Below are positions 43,501 to 49,490 of a stretch of DNA of 64,000 nucleotides, piece after piece. The DNA comes from Neisseriaceae bacterium (GTDB lineage: Bacteria > Pseudomonadota > Gammaproteobacteria > Burkholderiales > Neisseriaceae), in contig CP046107.1 in assembly GCA_016864895.1 (NCBI GenBank), positions 62,001 to 126,000 on the forward strand, read 5' to 3'. Position 1 is the first letter of the stretch; each line of letters starts with the position of its first letter. Below the pieces are notes generated by a model. The model worked only from the letters and a program-made list of their open reading frames with translations. It made no database searches and had not been told where the DNA came from. A program made the position numbers and the translations under genes.

Positions 43501-44381
43501 GTAGTTCCCCACAGAACAGCTTTTTTACCCCCCGCATTCATAGCTACATTACCACCAATACAAGACGCATCAGCAGATGTTGGGTCAACTGCAAAAACAT
43601 ATCCTGCACGGGCAGCAGCTTCCTCAATACGTCTAGTCACGACACCAGCACCTGCGTGGATAATAGGATGGGTTCCTTCTAAACCTGGTAGAGGTTTTAA
43701 TTCTACCTTACTAAATAAATCAAGTTTTTCTGTATTAATAACAGCACTCATGGCATCTAAGGGAACTGCACCCCCAGTATAACCAGTTCCACCACCTCTA
43801 GGGACAATACTAATATCTAAATCAATCAATGATCTAACAATTGGGGCAATTTGGCTCTCATGATCAGGACATATGACAACAAAAGGATACTCAACACGCC
43901 AGTCAGTTGCGTCAGTAACATGTGAAACTCGAGATAAACCATCAAATAATATATTTTCACTTTTGGTATGTTGACTTAGTCGCGAGAAAATTTGTTGTCT
44001 TTTTTGTACAATCTGTTTGAATGATTGATCAAACCGATTAACTGCAATCGAGACTGTTTCAATTAGTATCGCAACGTCAGGGTTATTATCACGTCGTTTA
44101 GAAATTTCATCAATACGATAATTTATTTCCTTTATAAGTGCTTTTCTACGTTTGGGATGTTTAATTAGGTCATCAATTAAATACGGATTACGCATAACAG
44201 CCCACATGTCACCCAGTACTTCAAAAAGCATGCGAGCAGAACGTCCTGTTTTTCTTTTTTTTCTTAAATCAACAATAATATTCCAGGAATTCTCTCCTAA
44301 TAGGCGGATAACAATTTCTCTGTCTGAATAAGAGGTATGGTTATAAGGAATTTCTCTAATTTGGGTATCGGTTTGAGCCAT
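40551..44381 (-). CDS. DUF3683-type FAD-linked oxidase / [4Fe-4S] / CCG-domain fusion oxidoreductase
   Basis: A 1276-residue fusion that oxidises a 2-hydroxy acid (lactate/glycolate type is the likely class) and passes electrons to Fe-S clusters. In order: an N-terminal DUF3683-like region (about 1-170); a PCMH FAD domain with SIVPRGGGTGYTGGAVPLDA near residue 195; an FAD-oxidase C-terminal domain ending near 780 with ALHMHAGDGNVHTNIPV; ferredoxin motifs CLRCGKCKPVCS near 815 and CTICHRCFKPCP near 875; and two CCG repeats with CGSERLF, CCGYPQNAGG, SCGTCYDQ, HDPCHSPMK, CCGESGLF and SCPACLQGL. It looks intact. It is convergent with the SDR gene. The substrate is not shown by the sequence. Confidence 0.9.
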   Translation of the reverse strand: MAQTDTQIREIPYNHTSYSDREIVIRLLGENSWNIIVDLRKKRKTGRSARMLFEVLGDMWAVMRNPYLIDDLIKHPKRRKALIKEINYRIDEISKRRDNNPDVAILIETVSIAVNRFDQSFKQIVQKRQQIFSRLSQHTKSENILFDGLSRVSHVTDATDWRVEYPFVVICPDHESQIAPIVRSLIDLDISIVPRGGGTGYTGGAVPLDAMSAVINTEKLDLFSKVELKPLPGLEGTHPIIHAGAGVVTRRIEEAAARAGYVFAVDPTSADASCIGGNVAMNAGGKKAVLWGTTLDNLAYWKMVDPNGQWKLIERINHNFGKIHDQEVAIFDIHTLANNGVTILSTKRLKIPGQKFRKIGLGKDVTDKFLSGLPGIQKEGTDGIITSAGFILHTNPKYIRTVCMEFFGTVTNSTPSIVEVRDYILSHPTVNLAGLEHLDWRYVRAIGYSTKAPGRGRPKMVLLADIVSDNEKDLDIAAQHIVKLASTRNGEGFIATTPETRKSFWLDRSRTAAIAKHTNAFKINEDVVIPLDKLGEYSDEIERINIELSFRNKLKLCAQLKEYLTNRLSVDRLDADSSSQDILDNRTETALQHVTKIEERWQWMLEKLDQTVSKLLTIYPDTPFEKEINNPDEETVFTSMRDFKLRISVKQDILEILDAIFSSKNDTTIREQVKTLHHKVVRSRVFVALHMHAGDGNVHTNIPVNSDDYEMLHTAHEVVDRIMKIARNLKGVISGEHGIGITKIDYLTDDEMQPFWEYKQQIDPNQYFNRGKLMRGSNLDMAYTPSFELLSEETLIFEQSSIGEISNMVKDCLRCGKCKPVCSTHVPRANLLYSPRNKVLALGLLTEAFLYEEQTRRGISLEHFSELSDVADHCTICHRCFKPCPVDIDFGDVSIAIKAFLHKTGKHKIAPSTKLGMHFLNVQDPTTIKLLKTQVNLGFKAQNLAYHLAQFSMGSAIKEQKLHPPPTIKKSSIKEQVIHFINRPLPRNVPAKTMRATLNIEDNKTVAIIRNPDLADDVEAVFYFPGCGSERLFSQIGLATQAMLWHVGVQTILPPGYLCCGYPQNAGGLIEKSNQMVTDNRVLFHRMANTFNYLDIKTVIVSCGTCYDQLENYHFEKIFPNCRIIDIHEYLLEKGIHLDKVTGQKYLYHDPCHSPMKTAEPIKIVNQLMGQDVVLSDRCCGESGLFAVNRPDVATQVKFRKQEEIEKNLAALSSEEKTKILTSCPACLQGLSRYEDDNNLPADYIVIELAKSILGENWAENYIKQALNNGIERVRL

Positions 44382-44599
44382 AAAAAACTCATCATAGTAG
44401 TTAAATTTATTTTTTAAAGAGTGAGTTTAATTTAATATAGTAATCTAGCCCTGATATTGTATTATAAAGCGACTAGAATTAATACTTATCTTTATGTAAA
44501 ATTGATAAATAATTAATTTAATTAAGTCAAATTTTTAAACTATGATTACATAGAGTAAAAACAATAAGAAATCTTAGTGAATTTCGAAGGGAGTTAAAG

Positions 44600-44998
44600 T
44601 TGGCTAATTTAGAATCAATGAGACTGGATAAATGGCTATGGTCTGCTCGTTTTTTCAAAACAAGGGGGTTGGCTCAAAAAGATATCGAATTAGGACGAGT
44701 GAAAGTTAACGGGGATAAGGCTAAAAATAGTAGAAATATTGAAGTGGGAGATGTTATTGAAATGCGATATAACTGTTTACCCTATAGATTTACAGTAGTT
44801 AAATTAAATTTACAGCGTAGACCTTCGATAGAAGCCAGACAGATGTATCGTGAGGATGAAGAAGTTATTCAACAACGTCAAGCTTTAAAGTTGCAGATTT
44901 CTTTGAATACCAGCACATATTCTTCCCCATATAGAGAAGGTCGACCAACCAAGAAACATAGAAGAAGTATAGAAAAATTAAAGAGAACTTTCAATTAA
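44600..44998 (+). CDS. hslR: Heat-shock protein 15 (S4-domain RNA-binding protein)
   Basis: Hsp15 rescues stalled 50S subunits that still carry nascent chains. The S4 motif RLDKWLWSARFFKTRGLAQK lies near the N terminus and GRVKVNGDKAKNSRNIEVGD follows. It has 132 residues if the TTG at 44600 is used, which is well spaced from GAAGGGAG; an ATG at 44618 would remove six residues. The basic C terminus (KKHRRSIEKLKRTF) fits the family. Confidence 0.9.
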   Translation: MANLESMRLDKWLWSARFFKTRGLAQKDIELGRVKVNGDKAKNSRNIEVGDVIEMRYNCLPYRFTVVKLNLQRRPSIEARQMYREDEEVIQQRQALKLQISLNTSTYSSPYREGRPTKKHRRSIEKLKRTFN

Positions 44999-45492
44999 TT
45001 AGTTAATAAACCTCCTCTTGTTAAATTCTCTAATACTATTTAGATGGTTGTTGATAAATAATATCTGTTTTTCAGTATATTTTTAAAGACTATATTGGAT
45101 TTCATATACCATTTTCTAGTTGTATTAATGTTAGTAGAGTATAGGATTTATTTTTTTAAGAGATAGTAGGTGAGGGTGTTTGTTTAGGCGTAAATCCTAT
45201 TTATCTTGAGATTTATCGATTTTCCCTGTCTATATCAAGCCATGAATCATGGCAGAATCCCTTGTGAGATTGTAGTCTCTGTAGGTGAGAAATATAGTAA
45301 ACATTGGTAATAACATGAGAATTTTATCTGTAAGCCAATGGATAGGAACAGTATTTCTGATTTTCTTTTTGTTTTGACCTCAACTCATCTTTCTTATGAA
45401 TGTAAGAGTCATCTTTCCAGTGTTGAGTGTATTATAAACACTATGTCAAATCATTACAGAACAAGAAAGTCATCATGCTAAAAAATTAATTC
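44999..45492. other. Gene-free stretch at the left edge of the accessory island
   Basis: About 500 AT-rich bases. I see no supportable gene. A 15-base palindrome GCCATGAATCATGGC (about 45239-45253) is the only ordered element and has no loop, so it is not a terminator. The stretch marks the change from core genes to the accessory island. Confidence 0.5.
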
Positions 45493-46225
45493 TTATACAT
45501 CTCTTCTGAAAAGATATAAATGTATCAGATGATACTTTATTTCATCAAAGAAAAATGTAAAAAGCTCAAATATTATTTTCATCATCTCTGCTATCGTATT
45601 AATAACACTCTCGTTCATCAAAGGTGTTTTCCAGTAGGAGGCATAGAAAGATACTAACTTATTTTGTATCTTACCAACATGAACTGACATAATAAATGTT
45701 ACAATATCAAATATTCTTTGCATGCCTTCGCCCGTATAAATACTCTCTTTTTTATAAAAAATGTTTTCCAATAGAAACAATAGTGAGTGTATTTTAAATC
45801 TAAAACTATTTTTACTCTCCAAAGTAGGATAGGCATGTTGCCAAAAAGAATAGGGTCTTAATTCTTGATTTAATTTAAGAACATCAGCTACATATTCAAC
45901 ATCCCTATTACGCCTATATCCCCAAATTTTTATTCGGAAGGAATAATCATCACATTGTCTAAGCCCCATATTCTCTCTTGTATTAACTCTTAATATCCCT
46001 AAATATTGGTGTTTCTCATTAAATAAATGAAAAAAATCTTGAGAAGGTATACGAGAAATTGTATATTAATAGTCTCTTTTTTCAGAAAAATAGATTTTTT
46101 CATTAGAAATATCAGAAGTGGAAGACGGTATGTATGTGTCGTTCACCCAAAAATAATTAAGAAAAAAAGATGTCAGAATTAATAGAATTAAAGAATGCCA
46201 AAACCAGTTTTATTATTCGTTTCAT
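45493..46225 (-). pseudogene. Broken hypothetical membrane-anchored protein gene
   Basis: The 3' part is an open frame of 158 codons (ATG at 45969), but the same frame stays open upstream of that ATG to an in-frame TAA at 46066-46068. Beyond that stop it continues with a hydrophobic segment (SLILLILTSFFLNYF). The best start, ATG 46225 (MKRIIKLVLAFF), is in another frame, so one frameshift plus one stop separate start from body. I recognise no family. The C-terminal third is rich in aromatic and Ile/Leu residues. A truncated product from an internal start cannot be excluded. Confidence 0.5.
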
Positions 46226-46231
46226 CAATAA

Positions 46232-46261
46232 ATACTCGGGAGTGTAATTTGTCCCGAGTAT
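46232..46261. terminator. Hairpin between two decayed minus-strand frames
   Basis: Perfect 10-bp inverted repeat (ATACTCGGGA and complement) with a 10-base loop. No clear U-tract on either side. It lies between the remnant at 46282-46452 and the broken gene ending at 45493. Confidence 0.45.
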
Positions 46262-46281
46262 AATCTAAAATTCTTTGGTAG

Positions 46282-46452
46282 TTAAACTTTTTTGTATACC
46301 AATAATTGCTCTTCTTTATTAAATACTGTTGATGAATCAAATTCATAAGTATATGACTTAACATTATCTAGTACATAACTATCTTTGGTAAATACATAAA
46401 AATCTTGGCCTTTACTATTTCTTTTTCGCCAGAGATTGAAAATTTTACTTTA
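46282..46452 (-). pseudogene. 3' fragment of an unknown gene
   Basis: A minus-strand open frame without a start codon reads ...FNLWRKRNSKGQDFYVFTKD... and ends ...KEEQLLVYKKV at the stop at 46282-46284. It looks like the C-terminal about 55 residues of a longer soluble protein whose upstream part was replaced by the duplicated cassette region that starts near 46450. I do not recognise the family. Confidence 0.35.
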
Positions 46453-46572
46453 GGGTGAGATAAAGGGTATGACGTATGGAATAGGTATTATTTTCGATGT
46501 TCGTTCTTACATATATTGACAAATGGTAGTTTTACTTCCTCTTTTCATAGTTTCAAAAATGTTTGCGCATTA

Positions 46573-46695
46573 ATGTTTCTTAATATTATTGGCTATTCAT
46601 GGTTAATTATTATAATAATACGTGCCAATCAAAAAACTATTAAATTTTTTATTGATGAGTTTTGGTATCGACTTAAATTTAAGACAAAAAAATAA
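46573..46695 (+). CDS. Possible 40-residue micro-ORF, copy A
   Basis: An ATG at 46573 opens MFLNIIGYSWLIIIIIRANQ..., a single hydrophobic helix followed by FFIDEFWYRLKFKTKK. The homologous place in copy B (48147-48248) is also open and gives a related peptide with the shared FI-D-FWY core. There is no good ribosome-binding site. It could be the 3' remnant of an older gene duplicated with the cassette. Confidence 0.25.
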   Translation: MFLNIIGYSWLIIIIIRANQKTIKFFIDEFWYRLKFKTKK

Positions 46696-46802
46696 TAATA
46701 TTGAGGAAAGTTTAAATACTGGTAAAACAACTTATCCAAAAATTAATTACTTCCCCCCTAATATTTGATTCATTTTAGATGAGGAAAAAACAAATTATAT
46801 TT

Positions 46803-46892
46803 GACAAACCCGTAAGAGACAAACCCGTAAGAGACAAACCCGTAAGAGACAAACCCGTAAGAGACAAACCCGTAAGAGACAAACCCGTAAGA
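46803..46892 (+). repeat. 15-bp minisatellite, six perfect copies
   Basis: Six identical head-to-tail copies of GACAAACCCGTAAGA with no interruption. The equivalent site in copy B (about 48359-48373) has a single diverged unit, GACAAAGATGTAGGA, followed by the same ACTT-A context. The array therefore expanded after the duplication. It lies about 155 bases before the copy A promoter. Confidence 0.95.
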
Positions 46893-47022
46893 ACTTAAAT
46901 ATTTCGAACTTATCTTAATATAGCATTAATTATCTAATGAATGATCCTTTTTTAAGCGACTGAAATTTTCTTTTTACTGCTCGGGAATTTTTTTGAAACC
47001 GTGACTAGATTACTAAAAAGTA

Positions 47023-47051
47023 TTGAATATTTACTCAAAAAATAATATAAT
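47023..47051 (+). promoter_or_regulatory. Sigma70-like promoter of cassette A
   Basis: TTGAAT, 17 bases, then perfect TATAAT (47046-47051). The same arrangement is present at the same place in copy B. The expected start point gives a leader of about 55 bases before the secreted-protein ATG at 47113. Confidence 0.7.
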
Positions 47052-47112
47052 AGATTCGTATTGGTTGATTTCATGTAGTTCTATGTTTAACTTAGATAAG
47101 AAGGAGCCATAT

Positions 47113-47406
47113 ATGAAAAAAATGTCTTTTCTTTTGATGTTGGTCTTGTCAAATACCTCTTATTGTAATCCCTGCTGTTTCGATCTTTTGTCAGTCGCCA
47201 AAGATGTAATCGGTGTATTTAAAGGAAACACGCCAGATGATAAGCGGTCTGGAAGTAAGGAGGATCCATCTTTGGAAATCACTGCAAATAGCAATAGCAA
47301 TAGTAATGTCAATATCAATGTTAATAGCAATAGAAATATCAATAGCAATGGTCGTGGTGGTAGATCTGGTAAATCTGATAGCTATGGAACTTCTGGAGGC
47401 TGTTAA
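47113..47406 (+). CDS. Secreted Asn-rich small protein, cassette A (gene A1)
   Basis: 97 residues from the ATG at 47113, which has AAGGAG six bases upstream; an earlier in-frame ATG at 47023 overlaps the promoter and is unlikely. Residues 1-18 (MKKMSFLLMLVLSNTSYC) form a Sec-type signal peptide almost identical to that of gene B1. The mature part begins NPCCFDLLSVAKDVIGVFKG, then becomes charged, then Asn-rich (NSNSNSNVNINVNSNRNIN) and ends in Gly/Ser with a last Cys. The Cys at the signal end does not form a classical lipobox. I do not recognise a family. Position and partner suggest an exported effector-like peptide. Confidence 0.65.
   Translation: MKKMSFLLMLVLSNTSYCNPCCFDLLSVAKDVIGVFKGNTPDDKRSGSKEDPSLEITANSNSNSNVNINVNSNRNINSNGRGGRSGKSDSYGTSGGC
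47285..47349 (+). repeat. Degenerate AAT-AGC/ATC hexanucleotide run inside gene A1
   Basis: The Asn-rich region is encoded by a run of AAT codons alternating with AGC, ATC, GTC or GTT. The unit is six bases, so length changes of whole units keep the frame. Confidence 0.7.
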
Positions 47407-47662
47407 TAATAATGGTAGAGATACAAAAGTACCAGAATATCTTATAATCATAGATGTACTAGTGTGAGATATCCTAAATATCATCAATTAGATACATAGA
47501 TGGGATAGAATAGGTACATGGTGGGAAGCATGTGGCAGTGTAGTAATGATCTTTCTAATTTGTTGAAAGGTAATGAAGGTAGTTGTGTGGAAAACTTAGT
47601 TTAGGGCATCGCTAAAGGCTTGGTTATTTAATACATGTTACGTAATGATTGAGGTAGTTAAT

Positions 47663-47902
47663 ATGACTGGTATTTTTTCTCGTATAAAGAAAATGTTCTC
47701 AATGAAGTCGGTTAAAGCAGATGCTGTATTTTTCATTTGTGTTCTTGTGATCCCACCTACAACTACCATTTATATTACTAATCATTTCAGTAATTTGAAC
47801 CTATTTACGTTTTTGCTGATGAATGTGCTTGCTGTCTTTTTGATATTACCTCCTGTATATTTGTTAATCAGTAAGGTTATTAAAAAGGTTTTTAAAGATT
47901 AA
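47663..47902 (+). CDS. Small two-helix basic membrane protein, cassette A (gene A2, immunity-like)
   Basis: 79 residues from the ATG at 47663, eight bases after GAGG; an ATG at 47645 lies upstream but has no proper spacing. The N terminus MTGIFSRIKKMFSMK is basic. Two hydrophobic helices follow (ADAVFFICVLVIPPTTTIYI and LNLFTFLLMNVLAVFLILPP), and the tail ISKVIKKVFKD is basic. Gene B2 has the same layout and about half identical residues. Its place after a secreted small protein suggests an immunity or anchoring role; this is inference. Confidence 0.65.
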   Translation: MTGIFSRIKKMFSMKSVKADAVFFICVLVIPPTTTIYITNHFSNLNLFTFLLMNVLAVFLILPPVYLLISKVIKKVFKD

Positions 47903-47918
47903 CATGCTCTCCATCTTT

Positions 47919-47985
47919 GAACAAATTCACACCATGCGCTTACTTTTGGCTAAGGTCTAAGAGAGAGTGTGGTGTCAACTTGTTC
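47919..47985. repeat. Terminal inverted repeat of cassette A
   Basis: Arms GAACAAATTCACACCA (47919-47934) and TGGTGTCAACTTGTTC (47970-47985) pair at 14 of 16 positions around a 35-base loop. Copy B carries the same structure at the same distance from its membrane gene. It could be a structured 3' end, a terminator without U-tract, or a recombination site. Confidence 0.7.
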
Positions 47986-48146
47986 GTCAATTCTGCTTTC
48001 ATAATCTTACCAGTCTGATATTTAATTTTTTTTCTAAATTTTTTATCATCTCTACTATTTTTGGGGTGGGTTAAAGATATATATATAATATTATTTTAGA
48101 TGTCGTTGTTGTACGTATTGATAAATAGTAGGGTACTTCTTTATTA

Positions 48147-48248
48147 ATGTACCTTACATTATTGGCTATGCATAGTTTATTAATCATTAATGCATGCCAA
48201 TTAAAACTATTAAATTTTATTGAGGATTTTTGGTATCCACTTGTTTAA
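48147..48248 (+). CDS. Possible 33-residue micro-ORF, copy B
   Basis: ATG at 48147 opens MYLTLLAMHSLLIINACQLK followed by FIEDFWYPLV and a stop. Homologous in DNA and partly in peptide to the frame at 46573-46695. There is no clear ribosome-binding site. A decayed 3' end of an older gene is equally possible. Confidence 0.2.
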   Translation: MYLTLLAMHSLLIINACQLKLLNFIEDFWYPLV

Positions 48249-48517
48249 GATGACACAATATTGAGTAAAATTTAAATGGTGTAAAACACCTTATCCCAAT
48301 ACAACTATTTCCTGAATATTTGATTCGTCTTAGATGAAGAAAAAACCGAAGTATATTTGACAAAGATGTAGGAACTTAATATATCTAACTTATCTAAAGG
48401 GTATTATTTTCCAACGATCAATGCTTTTTTAAGTCATTGAAATTTTCTTGTTCTTCTTTTGGTGTGATAGATTGCTCTGGAAAATTCTTGAAATTATGAC
48501 CAAATTTGGAAGGTTTA

Positions 48518-48546
48518 TTGTATATTTAATCAAGAAATATTATAAT
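48518..48546 (+). promoter_or_regulatory. Sigma70-like promoter of cassette B
   Basis: TTGTAT, 17 bases, then perfect TATAAT (48541-48546), about 70 bases before the ATG of gene B1. It aligns exactly with the copy A promoter at 47023-47051. A further TTGACA-17-TATATC lies upstream at 48357-48385 and could be a second, distal promoter. Confidence 0.7.
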
Positions 48547-48615
48547 TATAATGGGGAGTTGTAATGGATGGTTTCATGCGGTGCATGTTTAACTTGGATA
48601 AGAAGGAATTTACAA

Positions 48616-48921
48616 ATGAAAAAAATATCTTTTCTTTTGTTGATGTTGATTTTGTCTAATACCTCTTATTGTAAATGGTATGATGGTCAAGGAGATAATA
48701 TGTCTTCGATAGCTGGGGGGTTAATAGGTGCAGCTTTAGGTACAGTTGTGGGAACCAGTCCATTTGCTGCTGTGATTGGAGTGGCAATAGGTTCATATGT
48801 GGGATTCAATGCTTGGGAGAGCGTATATGACGCCATATATGGTAATAACAATGACACACAAGCCGATGACACACAGGTTGATGACACACAGGTTGATGAC
48901 ACACAGGTTGATGACAAATAA
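48616..48921 (+). CDS. Secreted glycine-zipper small protein, cassette B (gene B1)
   Basis: 101 residues from the ATG at 48616 (AGAAGGA upstream). The signal peptide MKKISFLLLMLILSNTSYC nearly equals that of A1. The mature part is unrelated to A1: KWYDGQGDNMSSIAGG, then a Gly/Ala/Val helix pair with GxxxG spacing (GGLIGAALGTVVGTSPFAAV and IGVAIGSYVG), then a linker and an acidic repeat DDTQV three times ending DDK. Glycine-zipper segments of this sort occur in membrane-active bacteriocins and in outer-membrane-associated small proteins. A pore-forming or membrane-inserting role is inferred only. Confidence 0.65.
   Translation: MKKISFLLLMLILSNTSYCKWYDGQGDNMSSIAGGLIGAALGTVVGTSPFAAVIGVAIGSYVGFNAWESVYDAIYGNNNDTQADDTQVDDTQVDDTQVDDK
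48850..48909 (+). repeat. 15-bp in-frame tandem repeat at the end of gene B1
   Basis: Three identical units GATGACACACAGGTT at 48865-48879, 48880-48894 and 48895-48909, preceded by one variant unit ending AAGCC. It encodes DDTQV repeats. The unit length is the same as that of the upstream array in copy A but the sequence is unrelated. Confidence 0.95.
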
Positions 48922-49160
48922 GCCAACTTCGGACATAATGTCCAAGATATAGTAGTATAAGGTAAGTAAATATTATAAACGATGTACATGGATGGGGTAG
49001 GTGCATGGTGGAAGGCGTGTAGCAACGTGGTAATAATTTTTCTATAACCTGTTGAATAGTGGTGGGGTACTGAATACAGTTGTATGGTAGACTTAGGTTA
49101 GCAAGTAGCTCAAATCTTGGGGTCGTTATTAATAAATGTTACGTAATTGAGGTGATTAGT

Positions 49161-49394
49161 ATGACCGGTATTTTATCTTGTATAAAAAAAATGTTAACGA
49201 TGAAATTTAGTGAAATAGATGTTTCATGTTTCATGTGTTCTATCATAATTGTCTCTCATAATATTGTTTATCTTTCTAAGCATTTTCATAGTTCATATCT
49301 AGTATTTTTGGTTAATTTGCTTTCTATAACTTTGATATTCCCTCCCGTATATTTATTAATGAGTAAGATTTTTAAAAAGATTCGTAAAGACTAA
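49161..49394 (+). CDS. Small two-helix basic membrane protein, cassette B (gene B2, immunity-like)
   Basis: 77 residues from the ATG at 49161, preceded by GAGGTGA. The N terminus MTGILSCIKKMLTMK is basic; the two hydrophobic helices are around VSCFMCSIIIVSHNIVYL and LVFLVNLLSITLIFPP; the tail LLMSKIFKKIRKD is basic. Ends are conserved with A2 (MTGI-S-IKKM and FPPVYLLMSK vs LPPVYLLISK), while the loop between helices differs, as expected if it were matched to a different partner. Confidence 0.65.
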   Translation: MTGILSCIKKMLTMKFSEIDVSCFMCSIIIVSHNIVYLSKHFHSSYLVFLVNLLSITLIFPPVYLLMSKIFKKIRKD

Positions 49395-49410
49395 CATATT
49401 CCCCATCCTT

Positions 49411-49477
49411 GAACAAATTGACACCATGTTCTTACTTTTGGCTAAGATCTATGAGAGAGTGTGGTGTCAATTTATTC
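49411..49477. repeat. Terminal inverted repeat of cassette B
   Basis: Arms GAACAAATTGACACCA (49411-49426) and TGGTGTCAATTTATTC (49462-49477) pair at 15 of 16 positions around a 35-base loop. Relative to copy A both arms have changed near the middle while pairing is kept or improved. Confidence 0.7.
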
Positions 49478-49490
49478 ATCAATTCTACAA

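Larger units (their letters stand above)
46450..47997 (+). repeat. Cassette copy A of a diverged tandem duplication
   Basis: Aligns by eye with 48055-49490 over its whole length, in the same order: an upstream segment with a micro-ORF; a sigma70-like promoter; a leader with ATGTTTAACTT-GATAAGAAGGA before the start; a secreted-protein gene; a spacer; a two-helix membrane-protein gene; and a terminal inverted repeat. Similarity is high in the flanks, signal peptide and membrane gene, and absent in the mature part of the secreted protein. Ends are approximate. Confidence 0.8.
48055..49490 (+). repeat. Cassette copy B of a diverged tandem duplication
   Basis: Second copy of the unit described at 46450-47997, directly following it. 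All elements are in the same order and strand. It differs from copy A in having one 15-bp unit instead of six, a different mature secreted protein, and a duplicated 15-bp motif at the end of that gene. Confidence 0.8.

Noticed and set aside
45239..45253. Palindrome GCCATGAATCATGGC as operator or terminator
   Set aside because: No loop, no U-tract and no adjacent gene start; too little context to call it.
46803..46892. CRISPR-like array
   Set aside because: The 15-bp units are directly head to tail without spacers and no cas genes are present, so it is a minisatellite.
47160..47487. Leu- and Ile-rich minus-strand frames opposite gene A1
   Set aside because: Antisense shadows of the AAT-rich repeat; no ribosome-binding site and no homologue in copy B.
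48806..49025. Minus-strand frames rich in Cys/His/Thr opposite gene B1
   Set aside because: They are created by reading the 15-bp repeat on the other strand and have no start signals.
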